DNA of 7,087 bases from Deltaproteobacteria bacterium (GCA_013138705.1 WTCF01000081.1:1-7087); one strand, 5' to 3'. Counted from the stretch's first letter, positions 1 through 7,087 are shown. Made by a program: numbers and translations. Notes: generated from the sequence alone by a model not told the origin.

Positions 1-1600
1 AGTCATGGGCTATCCCGCCAGCCAACGTACCAACGGATTCCATCTTCTGGGCCTGAAGGAGCTTGGCTTCGAGTTCTTGCTGATAGGTCACATCCCTTGC
101 TATGAAAGAGACGCCGATAGTATTTCCCTTGCTGTCTTTGATCGGAGAAAATGACAGGTCCGCATCAATAAACTGGCCATTTTTCGTCTTTCTCTTGGTC
201 TCTTGGCTTGCAACGATCCCTCCGGTACTAATTTCTTCAACAAGGAGATGACACTGTTTTCTTTGTTCCTCTGGAACGATAATATCCATAAACCGTCCCA
301 CAGCCTCTTTTTCCTTATAGCCAAAGATCCTCTCGGCCGCTTTATTCCAACTGGTAACCCGACAATTGAGGTCTGTAGCGATAATGGCGTCCTGGGAGTA
401 GCGAACAACACTGGCCAGGTATTCAATCTGCTGACTCGCCTTTTGTCTTTCTGTAATATCCGTTATTACGTGAATAACCTCTCGAACCCCCTTCTTGGCG
501 CTAATGATAGGATAATAATAGATCCGCAGATGCCGATTCAGGTGAGGCTCCCATAGTTCACCGCTGTGAGAATGACAGTTTTTGACCACCAGAGGCCGGG
601 GACAGAACTCCGGCACACGGTCCATGCCGTGGAGGAGTTTATAACATCTCTGGCCGATAATATCGCTTAGATCTTTTCCCACCAGTTTGGCCAGACCTTT
701 ATTCGCTCTTTGAATGGTATAGGTCTTGTCCACCAGGAAAATAGCATCTTCAATGGCGTCAAACGTCTCCTCCCATTCCTCCTTTGCCTCTTGGATACTT
801 CTCATCAGGGCTTGTGTTTTCTTCTGAGTCGCCTCAATCTCGGTTACGTCCCGGATGATTCCTTCATAACCAAGCACGTTCCTATTTTTGTCTTTTATTG
901 TAGTGGATGTGATCAAGACAGAGATCTTGGCTCCGTCTTTCTTTTTGAACTCAACCGGGTAATCCTTGACAAAGCCGTCTTGTTCGATGCTTTCTTGAAA
1001 TCGCTTCCTGTCACTCGGATTATGATACAAGAGTTCCGCAGACTCCATGTCTAAAACTTCTTGCTTGCTATCGTATCCCAAGAGCTTAACCCCGGCCTCG
1101 TTGACGTCAGCGAACCTTCCTCCCCGTGTGGTGATGTAGATCATATCTTTGGATTCGTCGAACATCCTTCGATATTTTTCCTCTGACTCCCTCAGCTCCC
1201 TGGTCTTTTTTTCAAGGTCCCTTTTGAGATCTAATGCACCCAGGCAGTGTGAGACCGTGTTTAGTATCTCTTTGGACTCAAAGGGCTTTTCAATAAAATC
1301 ATAGGCACTGAGCCGAAAGGCAGCAACGGCCTTCTCTTTATCAGCATAGCCGGTAATCATGATGACTTCCGTATCTTTGCCCACCTTTTTTATCCTGTGC
1401 AACACCTCGATTCCGTCCATATCCGGCATCATGATATCCAGGATCACCAGGTCAAAGTCTTGAGCGGCCGCCATTTCTAAGCATCCTGCACCGTTCTCGG
1501 CAACTGCTACCTCGTAACCATTGTCCCGGAGCAAACCACCCAAGGACTTCCTTATTCTTTTTTCATCATCACATATCAAGACCCTACGTGGGGATGGCAT
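1..1600 (-). CDS. Receiver-PAS-PAS-PAS sensor histidine kinase (3' end lies outside the window)
   Basis: Cytoplasmic two-component sensor kinase with an N-terminal receiver. I translated the open frame from ATG at 1600 to the left edge: 533 codons without a stop. Residues 1-120 are a receiver (REC) domain with acidic pocket D11/D12, phospho-acceptor D55 (VILDIMMPDMDG), T83 and K105 (EKPF). A charged, probably coiled-coil linker (about 122-145) leads to PAS1 (about 139-255, ending in IIRDVTE), PAS2 (about 272-385, ending in VITDITERQ) and PAS3 (about 389-506, ending in IARDVT). The dimerisation helix then begins (KMESVGTLAGGIAHD), with the likely phospho-acceptor H532 as the second-last visible residue. 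The rest of the DHp domain, the ATPase domain and any C-terminal receiver are not visible. The ATG is preceded by AAGGA at 1613-1609 with an 8-base spacer, which supports this start. The gene overlaps the end of the giant kinase gene by 17 bp. No transmembrane segment is seen. The domain calls are firm; the signals sensed are unknown. Confidence 0.93.
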   Translation of the reverse strand, partial: MPSPRRVLICDDEKRIRKSLGGLLRDNGYEVAVAENGAGCLEMAAAQDFDLVILDIMMPDMDGIEVLHRIKKVGKDTEVIMITGYADKEKAVAAFRLSAYDFIEKPFESKEILNTVSHCLGALDLKRDLEKKTRELRESEEKYRRMFDESKDMIYITTRGGRFADVNEAGVKLLGYDSKQEVLDMESAELLYHNPSDRKRFQESIEQDGFVKDYPVEFKKKDGAKISVLITSTTIKDKNRNVLGYEGIIRDVTEIEATQKKTQALMRSIQEAKEEWEETFDAIEDAIFLVDKTYTIQRANKGLAKLVGKDLSDIIGQRCYKLLHGMDRVPEFCPRPLVVKNCHSHSGELWEPHLNRHLRIYYYPIISAKKGVREVIHVITDITERQKASQQIEYLASVVRYSQDAIIATDLNCRVTSWNKAAERIFGYKEKEAVGRFMDIIVPEEQRKQCHLLVEEISTGGIVASQETKRKTKNGQFIDADLSFSPIKDSKGNTIGVSFIARDVTYQQELEAKLLQAQKMESVGTLAGGIAHD

Positions 1601-4600
1601 CTTTGTTTTCCTTTTCAAGAGGCAAATAAATCCTGAAAGTGGTGCCCAGGTCTGGTTCGCTCTCAAAATCTATGCGGCCACCGTGTCTCTCCACGATCCC
1701 ATAACTGACACTCAAGCCCAGACCCGTACCACGAGGGGCCGTAGTAGTGAAGAAGGGGTCGAATATCTTGGCCTTATCCTCTCCCGCAATCCCAATGCCG
1801 TTATCCCGGATGCTGATCATAACTTCGGGACCTTTCTTCTTGACGGAGATAGCGATCATACCGCCGCCGCCTTTTTTCTCAATCGCTTCGCAGGCATTAT
1901 TGATCATATTGAGCAAGACCTGCTCTATCTGTCTTTTATCGGCATAAATTTCTTTAACATCAACCTCTTTCAGGTTTATCCGGAAATTTGCCTGCCTGCA
2001 GCTGGAATGGTGAAGGGTCGTAATCTTTTTTATGGAGTCTTTGATATTAAATCGGGCGAATTCAGGGCTGGTTTCCTTCGCATAGTCAAGCAGGGCCAGC
2101 GTAATTTTATTGGCAGTGCGACTTGCCTCTTCAATGGTCCGTGCGCGGTCCATTATGTATTGGGATGAAAGTTCTCTTCCTGCTTCTATCTGTGCAATGA
2201 CCCTCTGGGCCTCGGTAAGGATAGGGGTCATTTGGTTCTTGATCTCGTGGGCGACCCCTCCGGCTAAGCGGCCGACGCCGGCGTGCTTTTCCGCTATGAT
2301 CAACCCCTGTTGCGTCTCGCGTAGCTGGCGAGTGCGTTTCTCAACCGTCTGTTCCAGATGTTCGCGATGTTGTTGTAAGGCCTCTTCTGCTCGTCTCATC
2401 TCATCTACCAGGCGTGCGTTTTCCAGAGAGATGGCGGCCTGCGAAGTCAGTAGTTCGGTCATCTTTGCCTTCTCTGACGTAAAAACCGAATCGGACAAAC
2501 GGTTTTCGAGGTATAGAATTCCAGTCAACTCAGATCGCTTGATCAATGGGAGACAAAGGACCGACCGAAGCCCCAAGGCCTGAACCTCGGGATTGTCCTT
2601 AAACTCACCCTCTTCCGAAGCATTGTTCAGGAGCACCCTCTCTTTAGTTCGATGCACATAACGGATGACAGCCTTACATACATCTGTGGCGTCTTCAATG
2701 TTATATTTAACAGTCCGGACCTCATCTTTTTCTGTGATGTGACTTTCAGCGCGGACAATGAGGCTGCTATTCTCTTCAGTCAGAAGATACCCACACTGCG
2801 CCCCAGAGGCCTCTATGGTCACGTTCATAATTTTTTTCAACAGGACATCAGGATTGATCTCTGCTGAAATAGCAACAGAGGATTTCATAAGGTAGTCAGC
2901 ATCCAGACAGGGAAAGGTGTAGGGAGCGGGTTCTGCTTCGACTGGTATGTAAGCAGGGACTCCTTCCTCAAAGAACTCCGGGTGTTTCTCCATCAGAGAG
3001 ATCTCTTTACGTTCCGCATGGCACTTTCTATATAAACGTGCGGCTTCGGCGAAGTAGACCCCGGCTGTCCCCACACCTGCCTCCTTGAGAAGTTCCCCCC
3101 GGCATTCATTAAGGTGGCCCTCCAGCATGGTATATCGCTGTTCATGGGCAATAGCTATGGCATCAAAGTAAAGGCTCCTGGCCTTTCTGAAATCCCCGGT
3201 AAATCTTTCTAATTCCGCATATATAAGCGCAAGATAAGGCTTAAGCATTGGCCCGTATTGAGCCCAGGTCTCAATCTTCTTGATGAGCGGCTGAATAAAA
3301 GATAGTAATTGTTCTTTGCTTTTGTATATGATTCCCCCTGCATACAGCCTGAGGGCATTCAGCACCTGAAAGGCATGCCACTGTCGCTTCAGTAGATGGT
3401 CGGTAAGCCCTCTCAAATACCGCCTGACTTCATCTAAATACTGTTCAGCCTCTTCATACTCTCCGAAATAATAGTGGGTCAAAGCCATGTGTACATAATA
3501 ACTTCCCGTAGCGGAAACATGGTTTTCCCTCTCCCATTTTTTGATCTTTTCCTCCATGGGGATGGGTATATAGTCTTTTTTCATTGGCTCAACCCACGCA
3601 GCCTGCATGGCCTCGGCCAGGGCAACTGAAAAGGATAAATGATACCTTTGAGAAAACTGAAGACATTCTTTGGCATACTCTTCAACGGTCAACAGGTTGG
3701 CCCCCTGCACCTGAAGGCCCCACATCAAGGGACCGTACAAGAGCCCTGCATTATACAGATCACCGCAGTTCTTCCCGCACTGGATCCCCTTAAGACAATG
3801 TCTGGCCAGCTCTTCAGGATGATTCCGCGTATGCATAGTAACCCAGGCAACCCCGTTCATCCCCCTGGTGGCCCCAAAGGTGTTCGGGTACCTCTCACAC
3901 AAATCAAGGGCCAGTTCTTCATATCGAAAGACCTGGTCAAATTTAAATTGCTCCCCCAGATAGAGCCCCATGATAGAAAAAGAGTAGATCACCGATTCAT
4001 CCATGCCGCCTTCCAGGCAGTGCTGGGTTGACTGCACTGCCGAAAGATATAGTTGCGGTACCAGACCGGACATGTATAAGTCCGGGATAAGCTCACTGTA
4101 GATGACCAATTCAATCTTACTCTTCCTTTCCTCGGTAAACGGCATACTCAGGATAGTGTCCCAAATCCTGGAACCATATTTGGAGTTGATTTTGTTCATC
4201 AACTCCTCTCGTTTTTTCTCCGCAAGCTCAGGATCATCCGGGATCGATTTTCCGAAAAATTTCAACCCGCGGTTAGCGGTCTCAATTGCCTTTATAAAAT
4301 TGCCTATGGATGAGAGTGAGGTGGTCTGTTCGGCCAGGGCTTCCGCCTTGTCCAGGTCGGTTTTTGCATGACCAAGTAATTGATTGAGGAGTTTTTCCGA
4401 CCTCTCATATCTTCCGCACATCAATTCGGTCTTTGCCAATTTCTGGTATATCTTAAATGTCCTGTCATATTCTATTTCCCAGCAGTCATCCGGTAAGAGA
4501 TCAAGACCTTGTTGAAAATAGTCATTGGCTGCTTCTGTTGCCAGCGAATCCAGGGCCTTGTTGCCCGCATGATAGTTGATATCTGATAATTGGTAGGCAG

Positions 4601-6803
4601 TCTCTCTGTCCGGCGTCTTCTCCCTTCCCAAGTTGAAGTGGGAGGCGAGGGTGAAGAGGTTATCCAGTTTTTCCAGATCTACCCCTTTGGGGACAGCGGA
4701 AAGGAGATGGTTTCCGATCTGCCAATGCATCTGCCGACGCCTTTCACGTTCTATGGCATTCAGGACGGCCTCCTGCACCCGATCGTGAACGAATTGCAAT
4801 TCATTTTTGCTCTCTGTCAGAAGCCCCTGGCTTAAGGCCGGCTTCAAGGTTTCAAACACGTTCAACAATGTAATCTCTTTGACCAGAGCAATCTCATCGG
4901 GTGTGAAGCGATTTCCCATGCAGGCGCAATATTCCATCAACTCGATTGCATCAACGGGTAGTTTCTGAACCTTGGAGCCGAAAAGCGCCACCACAGTGGA
5001 TGGCATTTCAGAGCCCCTGATCTTATCCAGATCCCACTGCCAGCAACGGCTTTCATCCAGAAAGAGCAGATCTTCATTATGGAGATAGGACAGGCTCTCG
5101 CTCACAAACAGAGGGTTTCCCTCAGCGAGTGTGACTATAAAATCGGCTAAGGCCTCGGTCTGGGAAAGGGGCGAGTCGAGGATATAGGAGACCATCTCAT
5201 GGCAGTATTCCGGTTCAAGGGGCTTCAGCCTGATTTCTTTCAGTGGTTGGGCGTTTTCCTTGATGTTTTGTATCAGCCTTGTCAGGGGATGGCTTGAATC
5301 TACCTCGTTATGACGATAGGCCCCTAAAAGAAAAAGGTATGGGTGTTCCTTGTAGTTGGCAAAAATGTTGGCCATAAAATCAAAGGAGGCGACATCGCAC
5401 CACTGAAGATCATCTATAAAGAGTGTGAGGGGGTTTTCCTCACTGGCCAGGCAGGTCAAAAAACGGCCAAAGAGATCATGGAAGCGGTTTCTCGATTCCA
5501 CGGGAGGAAGCGCAGTAACCTCCAATTGAGGGCCGATCAGTATCTCCAGCTCAGGTATCACGTCAGTGACCACCTTGCCATTTTCCCCTACAACTTTGGT
5601 AATCTTTTCTTTCCAGAGAGCGACCCTTTTATCACTCTCCGTTAAAAAGGTCCTCATCAAATTCCTGAGGGCCTGGATAAGCGAGCTGTAGGGGATGTTC
5701 TTTTGATAGACATCGAATTTCCCTGAAGTAAAATAGCCCCTGTGCTCAACAATCGGTTTCTGAAGCTCTTGAATCAAGCGGGTTTTCCCAATACCGGGAA
5801 GCCCCGAAATCAATAGGCAGCGGAAAGAACCCTCAGCCGCTTTGTTATATTCCTCAAGGATAACATCTGCCTCTTGATCCCGTCCCACCATTTTAGAGAT
5901 AAAGATAACTCGATGGGGACGGTCATGACTCCCTAAGGGAAATTCTTCGATTGCGCCTGTGGTCAAATATTCATCCCGACATCGGGAGAGGTCTATGAAA
6001 AGCCCGATGCCGCTTTGGTAGCGCTTTTCGGGCTGTTTTAGCATTAATTTGCTGATAATTTTGCCCAAAATATGAGGGATCTCAGGATTCAACTCATGGG
6101 CGTTTGGCGCCTCTTCCGCCAGGTGGGAATGAATCAGCTCCAGAGGATCAGTAGAAAAGAAAGGAAGCTGGCCGGTTAGTAATTCATAAAAGACAATGCC
6201 TAGGGAATAGAGGTCGGTAGAAAAATCGACTCTGTGGTTGATACGTCCGGTCTGTTCAGGAGACGTGTAGGCCAAAGTCCCCTCAACAAAACTGCGGTCA
6301 TAGATGAAATGACTCACGTCTCTGACATCAATGGGGGTTATAAAATCGATCAGCCGGATGTCGAGGGTCTCCTGTTGAATCAATATGTTGTGGGGTTTTA
6401 TGCCGCCATGAACAATCCCTGCTTCATGAACCTTCTCCAGGGCCTGAGCCAACTTGCAAGCTATGGTGAAAAAGTCGTCGAGAGTAATCTTAGTTTGTGT
6501 CTTGACCCATTCATTTAGAGTGATCCCCTCGAAATAGCCCTGGGTGACAAAGCGGACCCCACCCTTTACTTCAAAGGAGAGAGGCGTGATCAGGGATGGA
6601 TCCTGTAAGAGTTTCAGGTGCTCGATTCTCTGCCTGAAAAGCGCTCTTTGGCTATCGGAAAAGACCCCTTTCAGGATCTTGAGGCACAGCGGCCGGTGAG
6701 AATTCTTCTTGCGAAAGGCCTTATAAACGATGGATTGCGGGCCCTCACCCAACTTTTCAATGACTTTATAATCGGGAATTCTCAATATTTGGTCAATGTT
6801 CAA
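1584..6803 (-). CDS. Ser/Thr-(pseudo)kinase - AAA ATPase - TPR - GAF - sensor histidine kinase, single giant polypeptide
   Basis: Belongs to the family often named trifunctional serine/threonine-protein kinase/ATP-binding protein/sensor histidine kinase. Residue numbers count from the GTG at 6809; subtract 2 for the preferred TTG start at 6803. Domains: protein-kinase fold, about 14-280 (glycine loop G21-E-G23, Lys44, probable helix-C Glu63, SPE at 183-185, Asp199). AAA_16/STAND-like ATPase, about 307-600 (Walker A GLPGIGKT 336-343 with Lys342; Walker B FIDD with D466/D467). A helical segment with predicted winged-helix-like character, about 603-680. A long alpha-helical TPR-like region, about 735-1260. 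GAF, about 1311-1466. Coiled coil, about 1466-1508. Histidine kinase core: H-box His1521 (AHEIKN), N-box N1634/N1638, G1 DNGIGI from D1669, F-box FDPFF 1683-1687, G2 GTGLGL from 1694. No membrane segment, so cytoplasmic. The kinase domain reads HGGIKPHN and DFI instead of HRDxKPxN and DFG, so Ser/Thr kinase activity is doubtful. The histidine kinase and ATPase motifs look intact. There is no receiver, so it probably phosphorylates a separate one, plausibly that of the overlapping downstream gene. The ligands of the TPR and GAF parts are unknown. Confidence 0.93.
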   Translation of the reverse strand: MNIDQILRIPDYKVIEKLGEGPQSIVYKAFRKKNSHRPLCLKILKGVFSDSQRALFRQRIEHLKLLQDPSLITPLSFEVKGGVRFVTQGYFEGITLNEWVKTQTKITLDDFFTIACKLAQALEKVHEAGIVHGGIKPHNILIQQETLDIRLIDFITPIDVRDVSHFIYDRSFVEGTLAYTSPEQTGRINHRVDFSTDLYSLGIVFYELLTGQLPFFSTDPLELIHSHLAEEAPNAHELNPEIPHILGKIISKLMLKQPEKRYQSGIGLFIDLSRCRDEYLTTGAIEEFPLGSHDRPHRVIFISKMVGRDQEADVILEEYNKAAEGSFRCLLISGLPGIGKTRLIQELQKPIVEHRGYFTSGKFDVYQKNIPYSSLIQALRNLMRTFLTESDKRVALWKEKITKVVGENGKVVTDVIPELEILIGPQLEVTALPPVESRNRFHDLFGRFLTCLASEENPLTLFIDDLQWCDVASFDFMANIFANYKEHPYLFLLGAYRHNEVDSSHPLTRLIQNIKENAQPLKEIRLKPLEPEYCHEMVSYILDSPLSQTEALADFIVTLAEGNPLFVSESLSYLHNEDLLFLDESRCWQWDLDKIRGSEMPSTVVALFGSKVQKLPVDAIELMEYCACMGNRFTPDEIALVKEITLLNVFETLKPALSQGLLTESKNELQFVHDRVQEAVLNAIERERRRQMHWQIGNHLLSAVPKGVDLEKLDNLFTLASHFNLGREKTPDRETAYQLSDINYHAGNKALDSLATEAANDYFQQGLDLLPDDCWEIEYDRTFKIYQKLAKTELMCGRYERSEKLLNQLLGHAKTDLDKAEALAEQTTSLSSIGNFIKAIETANRGLKFFGKSIPDDPELAEKKREELMNKINSKYGSRIWDTILSMPFTEERKSKIELVIYSELIPDLYMSGLVPQLYLSAVQSTQHCLEGGMDESVIYSFSIMGLYLGEQFKFDQVFRYEELALDLCERYPNTFGATRGMNGVAWVTMHTRNHPEELARHCLKGIQCGKNCGDLYNAGLLYGPLMWGLQVQGANLLTVEEYAKECLQFSQRYHLSFSVALAEAMQAAWVEPMKKDYIPIPMEEKIKKWERENHVSATGSYYVHMALTHYYFGEYEEAEQYLDEVRRYLRGLTDHLLKRQWHAFQVLNALRLYAGGIIYKSKEQLLSFIQPLIKKIETWAQYGPMLKPYLALIYAELERFTGDFRKARSLYFDAIAIAHEQRYTMLEGHLNECRGELLKEAGVGTAGVYFAEAARLYRKCHAERKEISLMEKHPEFFEEGVPAYIPVEAEPAPYTFPCLDADYLMKSSVAISAEINPDVLLKKIMNVTIEASGAQCGYLLTEENSSLIVRAESHITEKDEVRTVKYNIEDATDVCKAVIRYVHRTKERVLLNNASEEGEFKDNPEVQALGLRSVLCLPLIKRSELTGILYLENRLSDSVFTSEKAKMTELLTSQAAISLENARLVDEMRRAEEALQQHREHLEQTVEKRTRQLRETQQGLIIAEKHAGVGRLAGGVAHEIKNQMTPILTEAQRVIAQIEAGRELSSQYIMDRARTIEEASRTANKITLALLDYAKETSPEFARFNIKDSIKKITTLHHSSCRQANFRINLKEVDVKEIYADKRQIEQVLLNMINNACEAIEKKGGGGMIAISVKKKGPEVMISIRDNGIGIAGEDKAKIFDPFFTTTAPRGTGLGLSVSYGIVERHGGRIDFESEPDLGTTFRIYLPLEKENKDAIPT

Positions 6804-6816
6804 GATCACCTCCTTA
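6804..6816 (-). promoter_or_regulatory. Consensus-perfect Shine-Dalgarno that decides the start of the giant kinase
   Basis: The minus strand reads TAAGGAGGTGATC immediately before TTG AAC ATT GAC. These 13 bases are the exact complement of the conserved bacterial 16S rRNA 3' tail (GATCACCTCCTTA). The longest open frame would start at GTG 6809-6807, but that GTG lies inside the GGAGGTG core and cannot be read as a start while the core pairs with 16S rRNA. The next in-frame initiator, TTG at 6803-6801, sits 5 bases after GGAGG, a normal spacing. The protein therefore most likely begins MNIDQILRIPDY (1739 aa). Seen directly in the sequence; the start choice is inference. Confidence 0.75.
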
Positions 6817-6827
6817 ATCTCGGAGAG

Positions 6828-6914
6828 ATGAAGGCCGTCCGGCGAAGTAGATTCCGCAAACTATCACAAACTTTATGGCATTGCCAATATCATATTGTCT
6901 GGTGCCCGAAATAC
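6828..6914 (+). pseudogene. tnpA: IS200/IS605-family transposase TnpA, N-terminal relic only
   Basis: From ATG 6828 the plus strand encodes about 29 codons ending in LSQTLWHCQYHIVWCPKY, the highly characteristic N-terminal strand of IS200-type Y1 transposases. In intact family members CPKY is followed by an R-[FY]-R-type stretch. Here the similarity stops at 6914 and the next codons read S-N-P-H, running into the antisense of the ychF stop region. The HUH metal-binding motif and the catalytic tyrosine, both further downstream in the family, are absent, so the fragment cannot encode an active transposase. A small perfect hairpin (ATCTC-GGA-GAGAT, 6817-6829) overlaps the putative ATG. It could be a remnant of the left-end or translation-control structures known in this family, or chance. 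The relic points opposite to all neighbouring genes. The family call rests on motif recognition over about 20 residues. The exact insertion borders cannot be placed. Confidence 0.72.
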
Positions 6915-6925
6915 AGCAATCCCCA

Positions 6926-7087
6926 CTACACATTAAAGCGTATATCTACAATATCGCCATCCTGCACAAGGTAATTTTTGCCTTCAAGCCTCACCTTCCC
7001 TGCCTTTTGGGCAGCGGAATGGTTGCCGCAGGCCATGAGATCATCGTAGGATACAACCTCTGCCCTGATAAAGCCCTTTTCCATGTC
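6926..7087 (-). CDS. ychF: Redox-/ribosome-associated ATPase YchF (Obg-related, OLA1 type), C-terminal 53 residues
   Basis: The visible part is the C-terminal 53 codons plus TAG (6928-6926); the start lies beyond the right edge. It reads EKGFIRAEVVSYDDLMACG, then AGKVRLEGKNYLVQDGDIV, and ends IRFNV. This is the well-conserved C-terminus of YchF, covering part of the TGS domain with the GFIRAEV and VQDGD motifs and the terminal FRFNV-like end. YchF proteins are cytosolic P-loop NTPases of the TRAFAC class that prefer ATP over GTP and bind ribosomes. The nucleotide-binding domain is not visible here, so nothing can be said about its motifs. The stop lies 122 bases before the TTG start of the giant kinase gene, on the same strand. 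I see no convincing terminator in that gap, so read-through into the kinase genes is possible. Confidence in the family is high despite the short fragment. Confidence 0.93.
   Translation of the reverse strand, partial: DMEKGFIRAEVVSYDDLMACGNHSAAQKAGKVRLEGKNYLVQDGDIVDIRFNV

Noticed and set aside
100..426. Minus-strand 108-codon open frame inside the PAS3 region
   Set aside because: It is out of frame with the continuous, motif-rich PAS frame and shows no protein-like features.
1861..1872. CCGCCGCCGCC run as a tandem repeat
   Set aside because: It encodes the Gly-rich loop (KKGGGG) between the N and G1 boxes of the histidine kinase, where glycines and length variation are common.
1521..2168. 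Plus-strand 215-codon open frame opposite the histidine kinase domain
   Set aside because: It is antisense to highly conserved H/N/G-box coding sequence, has no recognisable motif, and its openness follows from codon bias on the other strand.
6876..6886. Short inverted repeat TGGCA-T-TGCCA as an operator
   Set aside because: It falls on the Trp-His-Cys-Gln codons of the transposase relic, and the 5-base arms are too short to support an operator call.
6860..6887. Possible sigma70-like promoter on the minus strand (TTGGCA, 16-base spacer, GATAGT) upstream of the giant kinase
   Set aside because: The -10 matches only 4 of 6 bases, the spacer is short, and the bases lie within the transposase relic coding segment. 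A match of this quality is expected by chance in a gap of this size.
6618..6974. Plus-strand 118-codon open frame as a gene
   Set aside because: Its first 70 codons are the antisense of the giant kinase's N-terminus. Only the stretch from 6828 to 6914 resembles a known protein, and it is reported as a transposase relic.
1..7087. CRISPR array, tRNA, rRNA, phage attachment site or replication origin
   Set aside because: I saw no spaced direct repeats, cloverleaf-like sequence or rRNA-like stretch. The match to the 16S 3' tail at 6804-6816 is only the complement of a Shine-Dalgarno, not an rRNA gene.

Overview
The window holds four genetic elements. On the minus strand, reading right to left, are the 3' end of a ychF-type ATPase gene, a very large complete gene for a Ser/Thr-kinase-like/AAA-ATPase/TPR/GAF/histidine-kinase protein (about 1739 aa), and the first 533 codons of a receiver/triple-PAS/histidine-kinase gene that runs off the left edge. 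On the plus strand, in the short gap between ychF and the giant kinase, is a relic of an IS200/IS605-type transposase gene (its first 29 codons or so). The genome is clearly bacterial. The G+C content is moderate, and the window contains a consensus-perfect Shine-Dalgarno, a giant one-piece STK-AAA-GAF-HK protein and a REC-PAS-PAS-PAS-HK protein. This would suit a signalling-rich environmental lineage such as Desulfobacterota or Nitrospirota. That placement is an inference from protein architecture and is not firm.

Layout: 7087-6926 (minus) is the ychF C-terminus. 6925-6804 is a gap of about 120 bp that carries the plus-strand transposase relic (6828-6914) and the ribosome-binding site of the giant kinase. 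6803-1584 (minus) is the giant kinase. 1600-1 (minus) is the REC-PAS-HK gene, which starts inside the last 17 bases of the giant kinase gene, so the two are almost certainly co-transcribed and probably translationally coupled.

How they may work together: neither sensor protein shows a transmembrane segment or signal peptide, so both should act in the cytoplasm. The giant protein has a complete histidine-kinase core (H, N, G1, F and G2 boxes) but no receiver. Its downstream partner begins with an intact receiver (phospho-Asp D55). The simplest reading is a phosphorelay in which the giant kinase phosphorylates the partner's receiver, which then modulates the partner's own PAS-fed kinase core. 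The Ser/Thr kinase domain of the giant protein has lost the catalytic HRD aspartate and the DFG glycine. It may therefore be a pseudokinase that serves as a docking or regulatory module. The architecture itself is a known bacterial family. The less ordinary points are the degenerate kinase motifs, the start codon embedded in a 13-base anti-SD match, the tight overlap of the two kinase genes, and the transposase relic.
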